Below, piece by piece: positions 17,635 to 26,725 of a stretch of 64,000 nt of DNA. Each line of letters opens with the position of its first letter. Position 1 is the stretch's first letter. The position numbers and the translations under genes were made by a program. The notes beneath the pieces are model-generated. The model worked only from the letters and a program-made list of their open reading frames with translations, searched no databases and was not told the DNA's origin. Source of the stretch: Pseudoalteromonas umbrosa (GTDB lineage: Bacteria; Pseudomonadota; Gammaproteobacteria; Enterobacterales; Alteromonadaceae); NCBI RefSeq assembly GCF_030125375.1, contig NZ_JASJUU010000001.1, positions 1,285,354-1,349,353 of the forward strand. The letters are read 5' to 3'.

Positions 17635-18038
17635 ATCCACACTCCACCAAGAATCGCAACGATTACCCAAATGGCGATTGCAATTTTAGCACTTGCATTG
17701 CCCGACTCTAACTCTTCCCAGTGGCCCATGTCTTGAATCATGTGACGGATGCCGCCAATGATATGGTAAGACAATACAGCCAAGGTGCCCCACGCAATGA
17801 ATTTTGCTACAAAGCCAGTCATAAGCTCTTTAACAAATTCAAATCCTTCAGGAGAAGAGAGAGATTCAGACCACGCCCAAATGACAAATGTCAGCGCGAA
17901 GAACAACGCGACACCAGTGACACGATGTAAGATCGACGCCTTTGCCGTTGCTGGCATAGATATAGTCGTAAGATCTAGATTTACAGGTCTTTGCTTTTTC
18001 ACAGTTACTTGCCCATCTTTGCTCGATAAGAGCTTCAT
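17625..18038 (-). CDS. sdhC: Succinate dehydrogenase cytochrome b556 subunit
   Basis: A 137-residue membrane subunit with three helices. VKKQRPVNLDLTTISMPATA is the family N-terminus. SILHRVTGVALFF contains conserved quinone-site Ser and Arg residues. SYHIIGGIRHMIQDMGH carries the axial heme His. The ATG at 18038 gives a 12-residue extension compared with E. coli. A GTG at 18002, directly before KKQRPV and after GGGCAAG, is a possible alternative start. It is the first gene of the sdhCDAB-sucABCD block. Confidence 0.96.
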   Translation of the reverse strand: MKLLSSKDGQVTVKKQRPVNLDLTTISMPATAKASILHRVTGVALFFALTFVIWAWSESLSSPEGFEFVKELMTGFVAKFIAWGTLAVLSYHIIGGIRHMIQDMGHWEELESGNASAKIAIAIWVIVAILGGVWIWS

Positions 18039-18186
18039 CTACTTGTTTTTATCAACCCACTTGCACGACATGCACAAATGGCACACTCTAGATAAACCTG
18101 TTTAAACACTTAAAAGATCACTTGCCTGTAAAACTTCGATGTAAAAATAGGTTTACCCACAGACGACACGGTATAAAACCGTTGAC

Positions 18187-18215
18187 AGTATATAAGGCTG
18201 TGCGTGTTTTTACAA
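18187..18215 (-). promoter_or_regulatory. Candidate sigma-70 promoter of the sdh-suc operon
   Basis: The minus strand has TTGTAA (-35, 18210-18215), a 17-base spacer and TATACT (-10, 18187-18192). Transcription would start near 18180 and give a leader of about 140 bases before sdhC. Confidence 0.6.
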
Positions 18216-18313
18216 TTCTTGTTTAGTTTCGTACGCTTGCGAATTAGCCAATGGTATAATATTTAATCTGACCAGAATACTTATTATACATTTTTGCATA
18301 ATTCTTAGAAAAA

Positions 18314-18344
18314 TTGACTTTTCACCCCATTTATAAGTTACAAT
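18314..18344 (+). promoter_or_regulatory. Candidate gltA promoter
   Basis: TTGACT at 18314-18319 and TACAAT at 18339-18344 are separated by 19 bases, which is longer than optimal. The leader would be about 65 bases. Confidence 0.4.
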
Positions 18345-18417
18345 GATCTGAATTTGCTTAACATTAGTATCACAACATAACAATCAGAATGTTGTTATTC
18401 CATAGGAGATAAGATAG

Positions 18418-19704
18418 ATGGCAGATAAGAAAGCCACAGTCCATATCGATGGGCACGATCCAATCGAACTACCGATTCACTCTGGCACAGCAGGCCAAGA
18501 CGTTATCGACGTTCGTACTTTAGGTGCTCACGGCTTCTTCACATATGACCCAGGTTTCATGTCGACTGGCTCTTGTGAATCATCTATTACTTACATTGAT
18601 GGTGCAAAAGGTGTACTTCTTCACCGCGGCTACCCGATTGAACAGCTTGCAGAGCAGTCAAACTACATTGAGCTATGCTACTTACTATTAAATGGTGAGC
18701 TACCAAATGCTGATCAGTTAGCAACTTTCTCTGACGAGATCACTCGTAACACTATGATGCACGAGAAAATTGCGGCTTTCTTCCAAGGTTTCCGTGTTGA
18801 CTCACACCCAATGGCTATGCTTTGTGGTGTAGTAGGCGCACTATCATCTTTCTACCACGATGATTTAGATATTTCAGACTCAGAACAACGTATGCGTTGT
18901 GCAACTAAACTAGTAGCTAAGCTACCAACTATTGCAGCGATGGCATACAAGTATAACGTTGGTCAACCTTTCGTATACCCACGTAACGACTTGAGCTACG
19001 CAGAAAACTTCCTTCACATGATGTTCTCTGTTCCAGCTGAAGAATACAAAGTAAGCCCGGTTCTTGCAAAAGCGATGGACCGTATTTTCATGCTTCACGC
19101 TGACCACGAGCAAAATGCGTCAACGTCTACAGTACGTTTAGCGGGTTCTTCAGGTGCAAACCCTTATGCTTGTATCGCTGCGGGTATCGCGTCACTATGG
19201 GGTCCTGCGCACGGTGGTGCAAACGAAGCTTGCTTGACTATGCTTGAAGAAATCGGTTCAGTTGACCGTATTGATGAATACGTAGCAAAAGCAAAAGACA
19301 AGAACGACCCATTCCGTCTTATGGGCTTCGGTCACCGTGTTTACAAGAACTTCGACCCGCGCGCTACAGTAATGCGTCAAACATGTCATGAAGTTCTAAA
19401 AGAGTTAAACATTCAAGATCCATTACTTGATGTTGCAATGAAACTTGAGCAAATCGCGCTTGAAGACCCATACTTTATCGAGAAAAAGCTTTACCCTAAC
19501 GTAGACTTCTACTCAGGTATCATCCTTAAAGCTATTGGTATTCCAACAAGCATGTTCACAGTGATCTTTGCTATGTCTCGTACAGTAGGCTGGATTTCAC
19601 ACTGGAACGAAATGCTTTCTCAAGCAGGTCATAAGATCGGTCGCCCTCGTCAGCTATATACTGGCTATACAGCACGCGATTACAAAGACCAAGGTGAGCG
19701 TTAA
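18418..19704 (+). CDS. gltA: Citrate synthase
   Basis: The 428-residue enzyme condenses acetyl-CoA and oxaloacetate to citrate. It is of the larger, E. coli-like type: the N-terminal domain (about 1-60) is the one that binds the allosteric inhibitor NADH in that class. Catalytic segments are [20 protein letters not shown] (about 226-245), [16 protein letters not shown] (about 261-276), [14 protein letters not shown] (about 300-313) and the late [10 protein letters not shown] with the catalytic Asp (about 360). AGGAGATAAGATAG precedes the ATG. It is monocistronic, divergent from sdhC, and followed by a strong terminator. Confidence 0.98.
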   Translation: MADKKATVHIDGHDPIELPIHSGTAGQDVIDVRTLGAHGFFTYDPGFMSTGSCESSITYIDGAKGVLLHRGYPIEQLAEQSNYIELCYLLLNGELPNADQLATFSDEITRNTMMHEKIAAFFQGFRVDSHPMAMLCGVVGALSSFYHDDLDISDSEQRMRCATKLVAKLPTIAAMAYKYNVGQPFVYPRNDLSYAENFLHMMFSVPAEEYKVSPVLAKAMDRIFMLHADHEQNASTSTVRLAGSSGANPYACIAAGIASLWGPAHGGANEACLTMLEEIGSVDRIDEYVAKAKDKNDPFRLMGFGHRVYKNFDPRATVMRQTCHEVLKELNIQDPLLDVAMKLEQIALEDPYFIEKKLYPNVDFYSGIILKAIGIPTSMFTVIFAMSRTVGWISHWNEMLSQAGHKIGRPRQLYTGYTARDYKDQGER

Positions 19705-19720
19705 TCACTCGCTTTATTTG

Positions 19721-19748
19721 AAAAAAGAGGCTAATTAGCCTCTTTTTT
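19721..19748. terminator. Terminator of gltA
   Basis: A fully palindromic 28 bases, AAAAAAGAGGCTAA followed by its complement, starts 17 bases after the gltA stop and ends in T7. It is symmetric and could also act on the minus strand. Confidence 0.92.
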
Positions 19749-19844
19749 TATTCATTAATAGACTGCATTTTGGCCAACCCCAACAACTGTACACTTAAAT
19801 TTACAAATTAACCGCAAAATTATATTTTAGAAAAAGTGTACTTT

Positions 19845-20111
19845 TTAATAAATTTCGAAGTCATCGCCCACTAAATAATCTACTTTTTCTCGAGTAACAG
19901 AGCTTACTTTCGCCATAGCTGGACCTTTTTGTAGCCAACATTCTAACTCGGCTATTTTTTCAGGCTTTCCTGTCACAATAACTTCAACACTTCTATCTGG
20001 TAAATTTTTAGCAAATCCAGCCAAGCCTAAAGCTTGAGCTGTTATTTTGGTGTGATACCTAAACCCAACACCTTGTACAGTACCAGTAATAATAAATTTA
20101 ACAGAGCACAT
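19845..20111 (-). CDS. Acylphosphatase
   Basis: The 88-residue enzyme hydrolyses the acyl-phosphate bond of small carboxyl phosphates. The phosphate cradle GTVQGVGFRYH lies at residues 10-20 with the catalytic Arg18, and the second catalytic residue is Asn36 in FAKNLPD. Length and the C-terminal FEIY are typical of the family. The gene is a single minus-strand unit between the gltA terminator and the receptor terminator. A functional link to the nearby acetyl-phosphate pathway (ackA-pta, 6 kb away) is possible but only inferred. Confidence 0.95.
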   Translation of the reverse strand: MCSVKFIITGTVQGVGFRYHTKITAQALGLAGFAKNLPDRSVEVIVTGKPEKIAELECWLQKGPAMAKVSSVTREKVDYLVGDDFEIY

Positions 20112-20168
20112 TGCGAATATCTCGTAGGTAATAGGATATAGGGTAGAAGTGATGAGAAACTATTCAAA

Positions 20169-20199
20169 GAAAAAAAAGCCCAACAATTTACCGTTGGGC
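20169..20199 (-). terminator. Terminator of the TonB-dependent receptor gene
   Basis: GCCCAAC (20178-20184) pairs with GTTGGGC (20193-20199) and is followed on the minus strand by an eight-T run. It starts 24 bases after the receptor stop. Confidence 0.88.
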
Positions 20200-20222
20200 A
20201 TGGTTTTTAAAAAAATAAGTCT

Positions 20223-22889
20223 TTAAAACTTATAAGCAAACTTAAGATAAGCCTGTCTACCAAGAATACTATGTGTTTTGTTATCTACACCCATTGTTTC
20301 AGACGGTGCAAATGGTGCTTCTTCATTAGTCAAGTTGGATGCACCCACTGTCAAGGTTAGTTGGTCATAGCCAATATATGTGACACTTGTGTCTATAGTT
20401 GTCCAAGAATCTATTTTAAATTTATTGCCATCGCTATCAGCTAAATCATTATATGAATCAATATAATTCACACTAAAATTAGCTACCCAGTCATCTAATG
20501 CCCAATCTACTCGCGCATTCCAACGCATATCTGGGTGCTGGTACTCTCCATTTTCGTCTTCTATAACCGTAATCGGATTGCCATTCGCATCGTTTTGGAT
20601 CAGCTCTTCATCATAACTCATTACATAAGTAACGTTATAACCAAACTTAAACTCACCCATATCTTGAGTTGGTAACCTGTACTCTAAATCAATATCGATA
20701 CCATCTGTTTTTCTGCCACCAATATTGACGAATGTATCTTTAATACGACGAATACGACCAGGAGTGCCTCCTGTACTTGGATCTCTAATAACTAGACTTG
20801 GGTCGTCGCCACAGCAATCTACAATGTCTTGAGCACCAATTTTTTTAATCAGGTTATCTTGATCATAGTTCCAGTAGTCTAGGCCGATACTAAATTCATC
20901 AGATGCCTGCCAAATCACACCTAAATTATAGTTTGTTGACTCTTCAGGCTGTAAGGCTTTATTACCCGCAACATCGGCAGTATATTCAAAAGGTTCGCAA
21001 TCTAATGGATCTTTGGTAATTTTACAGCGGTCTCGGTCTATAACACTTGGAGACTCTTCTGTTTTACCCAGATGTAACTGTACCAACGAAGGCGCTCTAA
21101 ACGCTGTCCCCCATGAACCACGTACCACAACCTCTTCAAGTGGAGTCCAACGAAATGCCACTTTTGGATCTGTCGTGTTACCAAAGTCACTGTAATCCTC
21201 GTGTCTTAAGGCTAATTGTAATTCTAAGTTTTCAGTCGCTGGCACATTAAATTCTGCGAATATCGCAGTATTGTCTCTGTCACCATTTGCTTGTGTCGCT
21301 TCAGTACCAAATATTTCACCGTTTAAATATTGGCTGTCGGGATTATCTTCAATTTTTTCATAGCGATGTTCTAAACCAAACGCAGCGGCAACATAACCGT
21401 CACCAAATTCAAATAGCTCTCCTGAAATCGTTGCATCAAAAGATTGCATCGTTGACGCACCATAACGTGTCGTTGTTGTTTCGATTTTATCTAATGCAGC
21501 TTGTGAGTTCTGGCTTGGTTCAAACGGGTTCCATTCGCCACTATCAATAGCGGCTTGTGCTCTTAACTTATTGGGGAAACCATCAAAGCCTTTTTCAACC
21601 GCACTCGAACGAATTGAAGAATATGCAAATTCCCAATCCCACTCTTTAAACTCGCCACGCATCCCCATTACAGCACGATAATATTCTGAGTCTACGTCTT
21701 TTTTACGGTTGCCAATATCAACCGTACGTCGTCGCATTGAGATATTTACACCATGAAGAAAGTGATCGGGTTGGTCCGCAAGTGGATGATTCGGGTTGTC
21801 ACCATCCATGAATAATTCTGTAAAGCTGGGACTCGCTGCACCTTGTATGAACGTAGATGTATGCTGTGCAGAGAACTCAGCGAAACCTTCAATACCGTCC
21901 GTTATCTCTTGTACACCATTATAATTGAAACTAATACGCTCAGTAGATGGGATTAACGTCATATGTGGCGCATAGTCGTAACGACAAATATCACCGATAA
22001 TCAAGTCCTCTGGGCACTTGTCATTTCCAAACACGTCAGCATACAGAGTTTTTCTCACAATAGTGCCGTCATCTTCAACACGTGCAACATCTAGCCCTTC
22101 CCATTGAGCGTCAGTTACTCTGTCCCTAACAACTTCAATACTGCCTGGAATACCCGATGAACTCAGAGCGTTATTACCCCCTCTGAATCTTTGATCTGCC
22201 GTAGACGCATAATCTCTATCAGCATAAAACACATCACCGCGTTTGAAGTAATCTAGTGAGAAGTTATGATGCCCTTTGTCTGTTGAGCTACCCCACAATA
22301 GTGTAAAGTTTTCTTCTTCTGCACCACCATCAGCTGTGTCAGAAATCTTACCAGCCACTTCAAAGCCATCAATGTCATCACGTAATACAATGTTAATTAC
22401 GCCGGCAACGGCATCAGAACCATATGTTGCTGACGCACCATCTTTTAAAACATCGATTCTTTTTACCGATGACACTGGAATTGTATTTAAATCAACAAAA
22501 GATGTTTCAATGTCTTTAGCAAATGGACTAACAGCAACACGGCGACCATTAATCAATACCAGTGTTGATGAAGCCCCTAAACCTCTTAACGCAACGCTTG
22601 AGCCGCCGTTAGCTGTATCATCACTTGAGTTACCTTGTGTACTGAACGTACCAGCACCAGCAACGGGTAGTTTTTGTAAAGCACCGATGAGGTCGGTTGA
22701 ACCAGTCGCAGCTAAATCCCCTGCTGAGATTGTTTGAATTGGCGATGGCCCTTCGAGATCTGAACGCTTTATATGCGATCCTGTTACTTCAATACGCTCT
22801 ACTTCATTTTCATTCGCGAAACTTGGACTTGCCCCTCCTAGTAACGCAATACTTACTGCAGATGCAATTAGCGTAATCCCCTTTTTCAT
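20223..22889 (-). CDS. TonB-dependent outer membrane receptor
   Basis: An 888-residue outer-membrane protein with a signal peptide (about 1-25, ending SFA), the segment VERIEVTGSHIKR (about 30-42) typical of the start of the mature protein, a plug domain (about 43-175, with DVLKDGASATYGSDAVAGVINI) and a long beta-barrel. The last residues, YLKFAYKF, end in Phe as expected for assembly by the Bam complex. The close match to the GSHIKR/RGLGASSTLVLINGRR type suggests the large receptor group that takes up peptides, siderophores or glycans in marine gammaproteobacteria. The substrate cannot be read here. No transporter, degradative enzyme or iron-responsive site is next to it. It is monocistronic with its own terminator. 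Confidence 0.93.
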   Translation of the reverse strand: MKKGITLIASAVSIALLGGASPSFANENEVERIEVTGSHIKRSDLEGPSPIQTISAGDLAATGSTDLIGALQKLPVAGAGTFSTQGNSSDDTANGGSSVALRGLGASSTLVLINGRRVAVSPFAKDIETSFVDLNTIPVSSVKRIDVLKDGASATYGSDAVAGVINIVLRDDIDGFEVAGKISDTADGGAEEENFTLLWGSSTDKGHHNFSLDYFKRGDVFYADRDYASTADQRFRGGNNALSSSGIPGSIEVVRDRVTDAQWEGLDVARVEDDGTIVRKTLYADVFGNDKCPEDLIIGDICRYDYAPHMTLIPSTERISFNYNGVQEITDGIEGFAEFSAQHTSTFIQGAASPSFTELFMDGDNPNHPLADQPDHFLHGVNISMRRRTVDIGNRKKDVDSEYYRAVMGMRGEFKEWDWEFAYSSIRSSAVEKGFDGFPNKLRAQAAIDSGEWNPFEPSQNSQAALDKIETTTTRYGASTMQSFDATISGELFEFGDGYVAAAFGLEHRYEKIEDNPDSQYLNGEIFGTEATQANGDRDNTAIFAEFNVPATENLELQLALRHEDYSDFGNTTDPKVAFRWTPLEEVVVRGSWGTAFRAPSLVQLHLGKTEESPSVIDRDRCKITKDPLDCEPFEYTADVAGNKALQPEESTNYNLGVIWQASDEFSIGLDYWNYDQDNLIKKIGAQDIVDCCGDDPSLVIRDPSTGGTPGRIRRIKDTFVNIGGRKTDGIDIDLEYRLPTQDMGEFKFGYNVTYVMSYDEELIQNDANGNPITVIEDENGEYQHPDMRWNARVDWALDDWVANFSVNYIDSYNDLADSDGNKFKIDSWTTIDTSVTYIGYDQLTLTVGASNLTNEEAPFAPSETMGVDNKTHSILGRQAYLKFAYKF

Positions 22890-23050
22890 TTTTTCTTCTC
22901 CGTAGTGTTATTAAATAAAACATATAATTAACCTTTATAACACATAGAAAAAACAATAAAAACACAATTGAGCGGGTATAACTTACAGGTGTTATCGAAG
23001 GAAAATAAAAAAGAAATGATTTAAATTATGAAAGGTAAAATAACAGAAAT

Positions 23051-23079
23051 AAAAAAGCCCAACACATTGTGTCAGGCTT
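23051..23079 (-). terminator. Terminator of the small exported protein gene
   Basis: AAGCC and GGCTT flank an inner ACA/TGT pairing, with a 2-base mismatch between the two stem parts. A T6 run follows on the minus strand. It lies 26 bases after the stop of the gene at 23105-23548. Confidence 0.7.
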
Positions 23080-23104
23080 AATAGAAAAATTAATTGTATA
23101 TAGT

Positions 23105-23548
23105 TTACAATGCAGCTCTATGAATTTGCTGAACAAACTGCTTAACAGGTAAGTTATTACATTTCAAGCTTCTCGCTTGACCGCGATAGGTTTTAAGACT
23201 ATCCAAACCTTCTTTCGCAGCCTTCATGCAAAGCTCAGTTGCAACTGACGTATTTTTAGCAACTAGCTTAGCCTTACTAGTTTGATTAACAACTTGAACA
23301 TCACTTTGCGTTTTTGCGAATGTGCGAATATCTTCACCATTGCATTTTACTGTTTCTGAAAATCGCGAGATAAATACGCCTTGCTGAGCACCTTCTTTGC
23401 GTGCAGCTCTCAAGCCTTGATTTGCAGCAACCTCACATACTTTTGAGATTGCAGATGCATTATTCGCTTTAAAGCTTTGAGCTTGAGTTGCAAAAGCAGT
23501 CGTAGATGTAAGAGTAATAAGTGCAGCAACAGTGAAAGATTTAAACAT
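23105..23548 (-). CDS. Small exported protein with two similar cysteine-containing halves (DUF3718-like)
   Basis: A 147-residue protein with a clear signal peptide cleaved after TTAFA (about residue 20). The mature part has two repeats of about 45 residues. The first has ISKVCEVAANQGLRAARKEG, then ETVKCNGEDIRTFAK. The second has ATELCMKAAKEGLDSLKTYRG, then RSLKCNNLPVKQFVQ. Each repeat holds two cysteines (Cys38/Cys69 and Cys107/Cys130), probably a periplasmic disulfide each. From memory the pattern resembles DUF3718, a family of uncharacterised exported proteins in Alteromonadales and Vibrionales, but I could not confirm this. It is a single gene with its own terminator. Confidence 0.8.
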   Translation of the reverse strand: MFKSFTVAALITLTSTTAFATQAQSFKANNASAISKVCEVAANQGLRAARKEGAQQGVFISRFSETVKCNGEDIRTFAKTQSDVQVVNQTSKAKLVAKNTSVATELCMKAAKEGLDSLKTYRGQARSLKCNNLPVKQFVQQIHRAAL

Positions 23549-23786
23549 AATTTACCTCGGATGAACGAATTGCTGCGCATTATATAACCAAAAATTACGC
23601 TGTAAATGATAAAAACAAACTTTTTTGAACATTTAATGATCAATTAACATATTCATAATCACATCGCTTTAACTATGCAAACCGATCTAAAAAATTAACA
23701 AACAAGACATGAGGATCTGTAAACTTTTCAACTATCTTACCGGCAAAAGTGTTAAACTCTTTTTTATTTAAAAATGATTCTCAAAT

Positions 23787-24596
23787 ATGAAAATTATCTC
23801 TTTCAATATCAATGGTCTTAGAGCAAGACTTCACCAACTCCAAGCAGTTATCGACAAACATCAGCCAGATGTAATTGGACTTCAAGAAATAAAAGTCCAT
23901 GATGAAGCATTCCCTATCGACGATGTAGAAGCCATGGGTTACAACGTTTATTTTCATGGCCAAAAAGCCCACTATGGCGTTGCTTTACTTTCAAAGAAAC
24001 CAGCAAAATCTATTCTGAAGGGTTTTGCGACAGATACTGAAGAAGCGCAGAAACGTATGATCACGGGTGTTTTCGAAAGCGAGAATGGGAAAGAAGTCAC
24101 TATTATGAACGGCTATTTTCCACAAGGCGATAACATCAGTCATGAGACTAAATTCCCATATAAACGTCAATTTTATAAAGATTTAATGACTCACCTCAAT
24201 AACAATGAATCTCCAGAGGCTAATCTTGTCGTTATGGGCGATATTAATATCTCACCTACAGACAGTGATATCGGTATTGGCGAACCAAATATGAAACGCT
24301 GGCTAAAAACCGGTAAATGCTCATTCCAGCCAGAAGAGCGTGAGTGGCTAAAAACACTGATGGATTGGGGATTAAAAGACACCTTTAGAGAGCTGACACC
24401 TGATGCTCAAGAGAAATACTCATGGTTTGATTATCGCTCTAAAGGCTTTAACGATAATAGAGGGCTGCGAATTGATGTAGTGCTTGCAACAGAGAGCTTA
24501 ATGGCAACCTGTACAGAAAGTGATATTGATTATGAGCTTAGAGGTATTGAAAAGCCTTCAGATCACGCGCCGATTTGGGCTACTTTCGATATTTAA
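23787..24596 (+). CDS. xthA: Exodeoxyribonuclease III
   Basis: The 269-residue enzyme is the main AP endonuclease and 3'-5' exonuclease of base-excision repair. All motifs of the endonuclease/exonuclease/phosphatase fold are visible: [14 protein letters not shown] at the start (metal Asn), GLQEIKVHD (about 31-39, metal Glu), [13 protein letters not shown] (about 151-163, catalytic Asp-Asn) and a C-terminal [10 protein letters not shown] with the catalytic Asp-His pair. Length matches E. coli (268). It lies 41 bases before the CbiM-like gene on the same strand, so co-transcription is possible. Confidence 0.97.
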   Translation: MKIISFNINGLRARLHQLQAVIDKHQPDVIGLQEIKVHDEAFPIDDVEAMGYNVYFHGQKAHYGVALLSKKPAKSILKGFATDTEEAQKRMITGVFESENGKEVTIMNGYFPQGDNISHETKFPYKRQFYKDLMTHLNNNESPEANLVVMGDINISPTDSDIGIGEPNMKRWLKTGKCSFQPEEREWLKTLMDWGLKDTFRELTPDAQEKYSWFDYRSKGFNDNRGLRIDVVLATESLMATCTESDIDYELRGIEKPSDHAPIWATFDI

Positions 24597-24637
24597 GCAC
24601 AGAGATAGTTTGCCCTAATAATGACAGGTAACATTTT

Positions 24638-25261
24638 ATGGCAACTATACTGTTTTCTTTGTTCGCATTTGTAGTTAGTTTTGATAAAACACAACTATTA
24701 ACACTACTCAAAACACCGCAAAGACAAACAGGTGTATTATGTTGTGCGCTTGTTATGGCTATTTTATGGAAAATACAAGCGGGGATCCTACCCTATTTGG
24801 ATATTCATATATTGGCCATAACAACAGTTACTTTGGTGCTTGGCTGGCGACTATCTTTAATCAGCACACTATTGGCTTCCTTACTCCACTTCGCCTTTGC
24901 CAAAACACCCGTTGATTTTTTCTCGTTTTGGTTATTAACAGGGATTATTCCTGTCTACATCAGTTATGGTCTTTTTGTTATTTGCTACCAATACCTACCA
25001 AAACATTTTTTTATATATATTTTTGTATGCGCATTTATTTGCGCAGGCGTTGTTGCTGCCTGTAAAATACTAATTACCAGCGTTTACTATTGGACCCTAG
25101 GCCTATACGACTGGCAAACGCTGCAATACAACTATATGTTTTACTCAGTGATCATGTGGTTCCCTGAAGCCATGTTAAATGGCATGGCCATCACATTAAT
25201 GATCACTTATCGTCCTAATTGGGTTAGGACTTTTTATGACCAGGAATATTTAGATAGATGA
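24638..25261 (+). CDS. CbiM-like integral membrane protein (energy-coupling-factor permease family)
   Basis: A 207-residue protein with six or seven hydrophobic helices. The segment WKIQAGILPYLDIHILAITT followed by TLVLGWRLSLIS (about 45-80) resembles the conserved core of the CbiM/COG3235 membrane proteins. These are substrate-binding S components of metal-ion ECF transporters or stand-alone relatives. The classic N-terminal MHIMEG motif of CbiM, which binds the metal, is absent. No ECF ATPase or T component is nearby. Its stop overlaps the rlmA start by 4 bases (ATGA), so the two are translationally coupled. The function is uncertain. Confidence 0.75.
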   Translation: MATILFSLFAFVVSFDKTQLLTLLKTPQRQTGVLCCALVMAILWKIQAGILPYLDIHILAITTVTLVLGWRLSLISTLLASLLHFAFAKTPVDFFSFWLLTGIIPVYISYGLFVICYQYLPKHFFIYIFVCAFICAGVVAACKILITSVYYWTLGLYDWQTLQYNYMFYSVIMWFPEAMLNGMAITLMITYRPNWVRTFYDQEYLDR

Positions 25262-26061
25262 CAATAGATTACCGCTGCCCTATTTGCTCAGAGGCATTAA
25301 CACAGACAAACAATACACTGGGCTGCATCAACCGTCATCAATTCGACTTTGCAAAAGAAGGCTATATCAATTTATTGCCTGTACAGTTTAAACGCTCTAA
25401 GCAACCAGGCGATAACCTCGATATGGTTCAGGCCAGACGTGCATTTTTTGCTACAAGTCACTACCACTTTTTACAGCAATCTCTTGCAGCGCTTATCACA
25501 AATAAAGCTCCTAATGTCGTGATAGACCTTGGTTGTGGAGAAGGTTTCTACACTCACGCAATCGCGGCTCAAATGCCAGATTCGACCCAAGTGTATGGAT
25601 TAGATATCAGTAAACCTGCTGTAAAATATGCAGCAAAACGTTATGAGAAACCACACTTTAGCGTCGCTTCAAGTAAAGACGCACCATTTAAGGACAAACA
25701 AGCAAATGTGGTATTAAGTATCTTCGCACCAGTATTTGCACAAGAATCTGCTCGTTTGTTGCAAGACGATGGTACACTCATCGTTGTTGGACCTGGCCCC
25801 AAGCATTTGTTTGAACTAAAACAAAAAATTTATGATAACGTGCACTTACATGAAGCCCCGGATTGTCCACAAGGCTTTGAAGTGATTGAACAAACATTGG
25901 TTGAAGATAATCAGGCAGTCGCGACTGATATTGTTGAACACTTAATTCAAATGACGCCTTTTGCATGGAAATTTAAAGCTTCTCACTACGAAGAGCTCTC
26001 TCGCAAAGACGTTCATGATATTACATTTTCATTTTTGGTCACACAGTATCAAAAAGTCTGA
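25258..26061 (+). CDS. rlmA: 23S rRNA (guanine-N1)-methyltransferase RlmA
   Basis: The 267-residue enzyme methylates one guanine of 23S rRNA (G745 in E. coli). The N-terminal zinc finger is CPICSEAL followed by CINRHQFDFAKEGYINLLP (Cys8, Cys11, Cys24, His28). The methyltransferase domain has the SAM motif VIDLGCGEGFYTHAIA (about 89-104), then GLDISKPAVKYAAKR. Length and both motifs match E. coli RlmA. Translation is coupled to the preceding membrane protein by an ATGA overlap. Confidence 0.96.
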   Translation: MTIDYRCPICSEALTQTNNTLGCINRHQFDFAKEGYINLLPVQFKRSKQPGDNLDMVQARRAFFATSHYHFLQQSLAALITNKAPNVVIDLGCGEGFYTHAIAAQMPDSTQVYGLDISKPAVKYAAKRYEKPHFSVASSKDAPFKDKQANVVLSIFAPVFAQESARLLQDDGTLIVVGPGPKHLFELKQKIYDNVHLHEAPDCPQGFEVIEQTLVEDNQAVATDIVEHLIQMTPFAWKFKASHYEELSRKDVHDITFSFLVTQYQKV

Positions 26062-26076
26062 ACTTCAATATAAATT

Positions 26077-26101
26077 GGCCCATTATCATAAATAGTGGGC
26101 C
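26077..26101. terminator. Convergent hairpin between rlmA and yfbV
   Basis: GGCCCATTAT pairs with ATAGTGGGCC (one T-G wobble) around a CATAA loop, halfway between two converging genes. Its T tails are weak on both strands. Confidence 0.55.
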
Positions 26102-26126
26102 TAATTGACTTCCCAACACGCAGCTT

Positions 26127-26576
26127 TTAAAGGTTTTCTTTAGTGAAAGCTTTATCCATCTTGTCAAACATATCACTAAGCAATTTGGCCAGCTCACGAT
26201 AAGTTGGCTTTCGAGTACAAATGTCCCCTTGATAACCATTGGCAACCATTTTTTGATATAGATCTCGATACCAAGAGTTCAAGGCAGGGGTTAATGACGT
26301 CTCACATCGCTTTCCTAACCATAGCAACCCTTGTACTGGCAGCGTTAGAAAAAACAATGCAATCGCTATTGATTGAGGTAAATATTCCATCCCAAGCAAG
26401 CTTGTTTGAAAAAAAACAGTAAACATCGCTAAAATTGGCATCGTCTGTAAAGCCAGATCCGTAGCCCTAATCACTCTAAACTCGGGAAATAAAGGCGCGA
26501 GTTCCTTACGCATTGGCCACTCTTTGGCATATTGTCGGCCCAGTTGCACTTGTGAAATAAGACTTTTCTGCATCAT
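26127..26576 (-). CDS. yfbV: UPF0208 (DUF412) membrane protein YfbV
   Basis: A 149-residue inner-membrane protein with two central hydrophobic helices (about 40-60 and 68-90). The characteristic opening QLGRQYAKEWPMRKELAPLFPE is followed by RVIRATDLALQTMPILA. These match the YfbV family found next to ackA in E. coli and many gammaproteobacteria. Its function is unknown; it may affect chromosome or membrane organisation. It is divergent from ackA, as in enteric bacteria. Confidence 0.93.
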   Translation of the reverse strand: MMQKSLISQVQLGRQYAKEWPMRKELAPLFPEFRVIRATDLALQTMPILAMFTVFFQTSLLGMEYLPQSIAIALFFLTLPVQGLLWLGKRCETSLTPALNSWYRDLYQKMVANGYQGDICTRKPTYRELAKLLSDMFDKMDKAFTKENL

Positions 26577-26725
26577 AACTCCTAGGTGCTAACTTTTCTC
26601 AAAAAAATAAGGTAAAATTACGGTCATTCATGTCAATTATACCTTAGTATTAAGTGTAATGCTGAATGAACGTCATCATTTAGCTTAATACGCAACTACT
26701 CTTATTGTCAAAACGGAAAGTCATT

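Larger units (their letters stand above)
18039..18417. other. Divergent control region between sdhC and gltA
   Basis: A 379-base AT-rich stretch holding the candidate sdh promoter (18187-18215) and the candidate gltA promoter (18314-18344). No third gene is visible. The layout is the same divergent gltA/sdh arrangement as in enteric bacteria, where carbon-source and oxygen-responsive regulators act. I see no operator that I can name. Confidence 0.6.

Noticed and set aside
17634..17670. Longer start for sdhD
   Set aside because: The extension (MGNRCDSWWSVD) is only sdhC sequence in another frame; the internal MVLNQ start aligns with E. coli SdhD.
22276..22737. 153-codon plus-strand open frame within the TonB-dependent receptor gene
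   Set aside because: Antisense to the conserved plug domain, with no independent start signal.
23410..23643. 77-codon frame overlapping the start of the small exported protein gene
   Set aside because: It is in another frame over the signal-peptide region of a better-supported gene and has low-complexity Leu repeats.
26619..26675. Inverted CATTCA/TGAATG pair between yfbV and ackA as an operator
   Set aside because: The half-sites are short and about 40 bases apart, and chance is likely in this AT-rich stretch.
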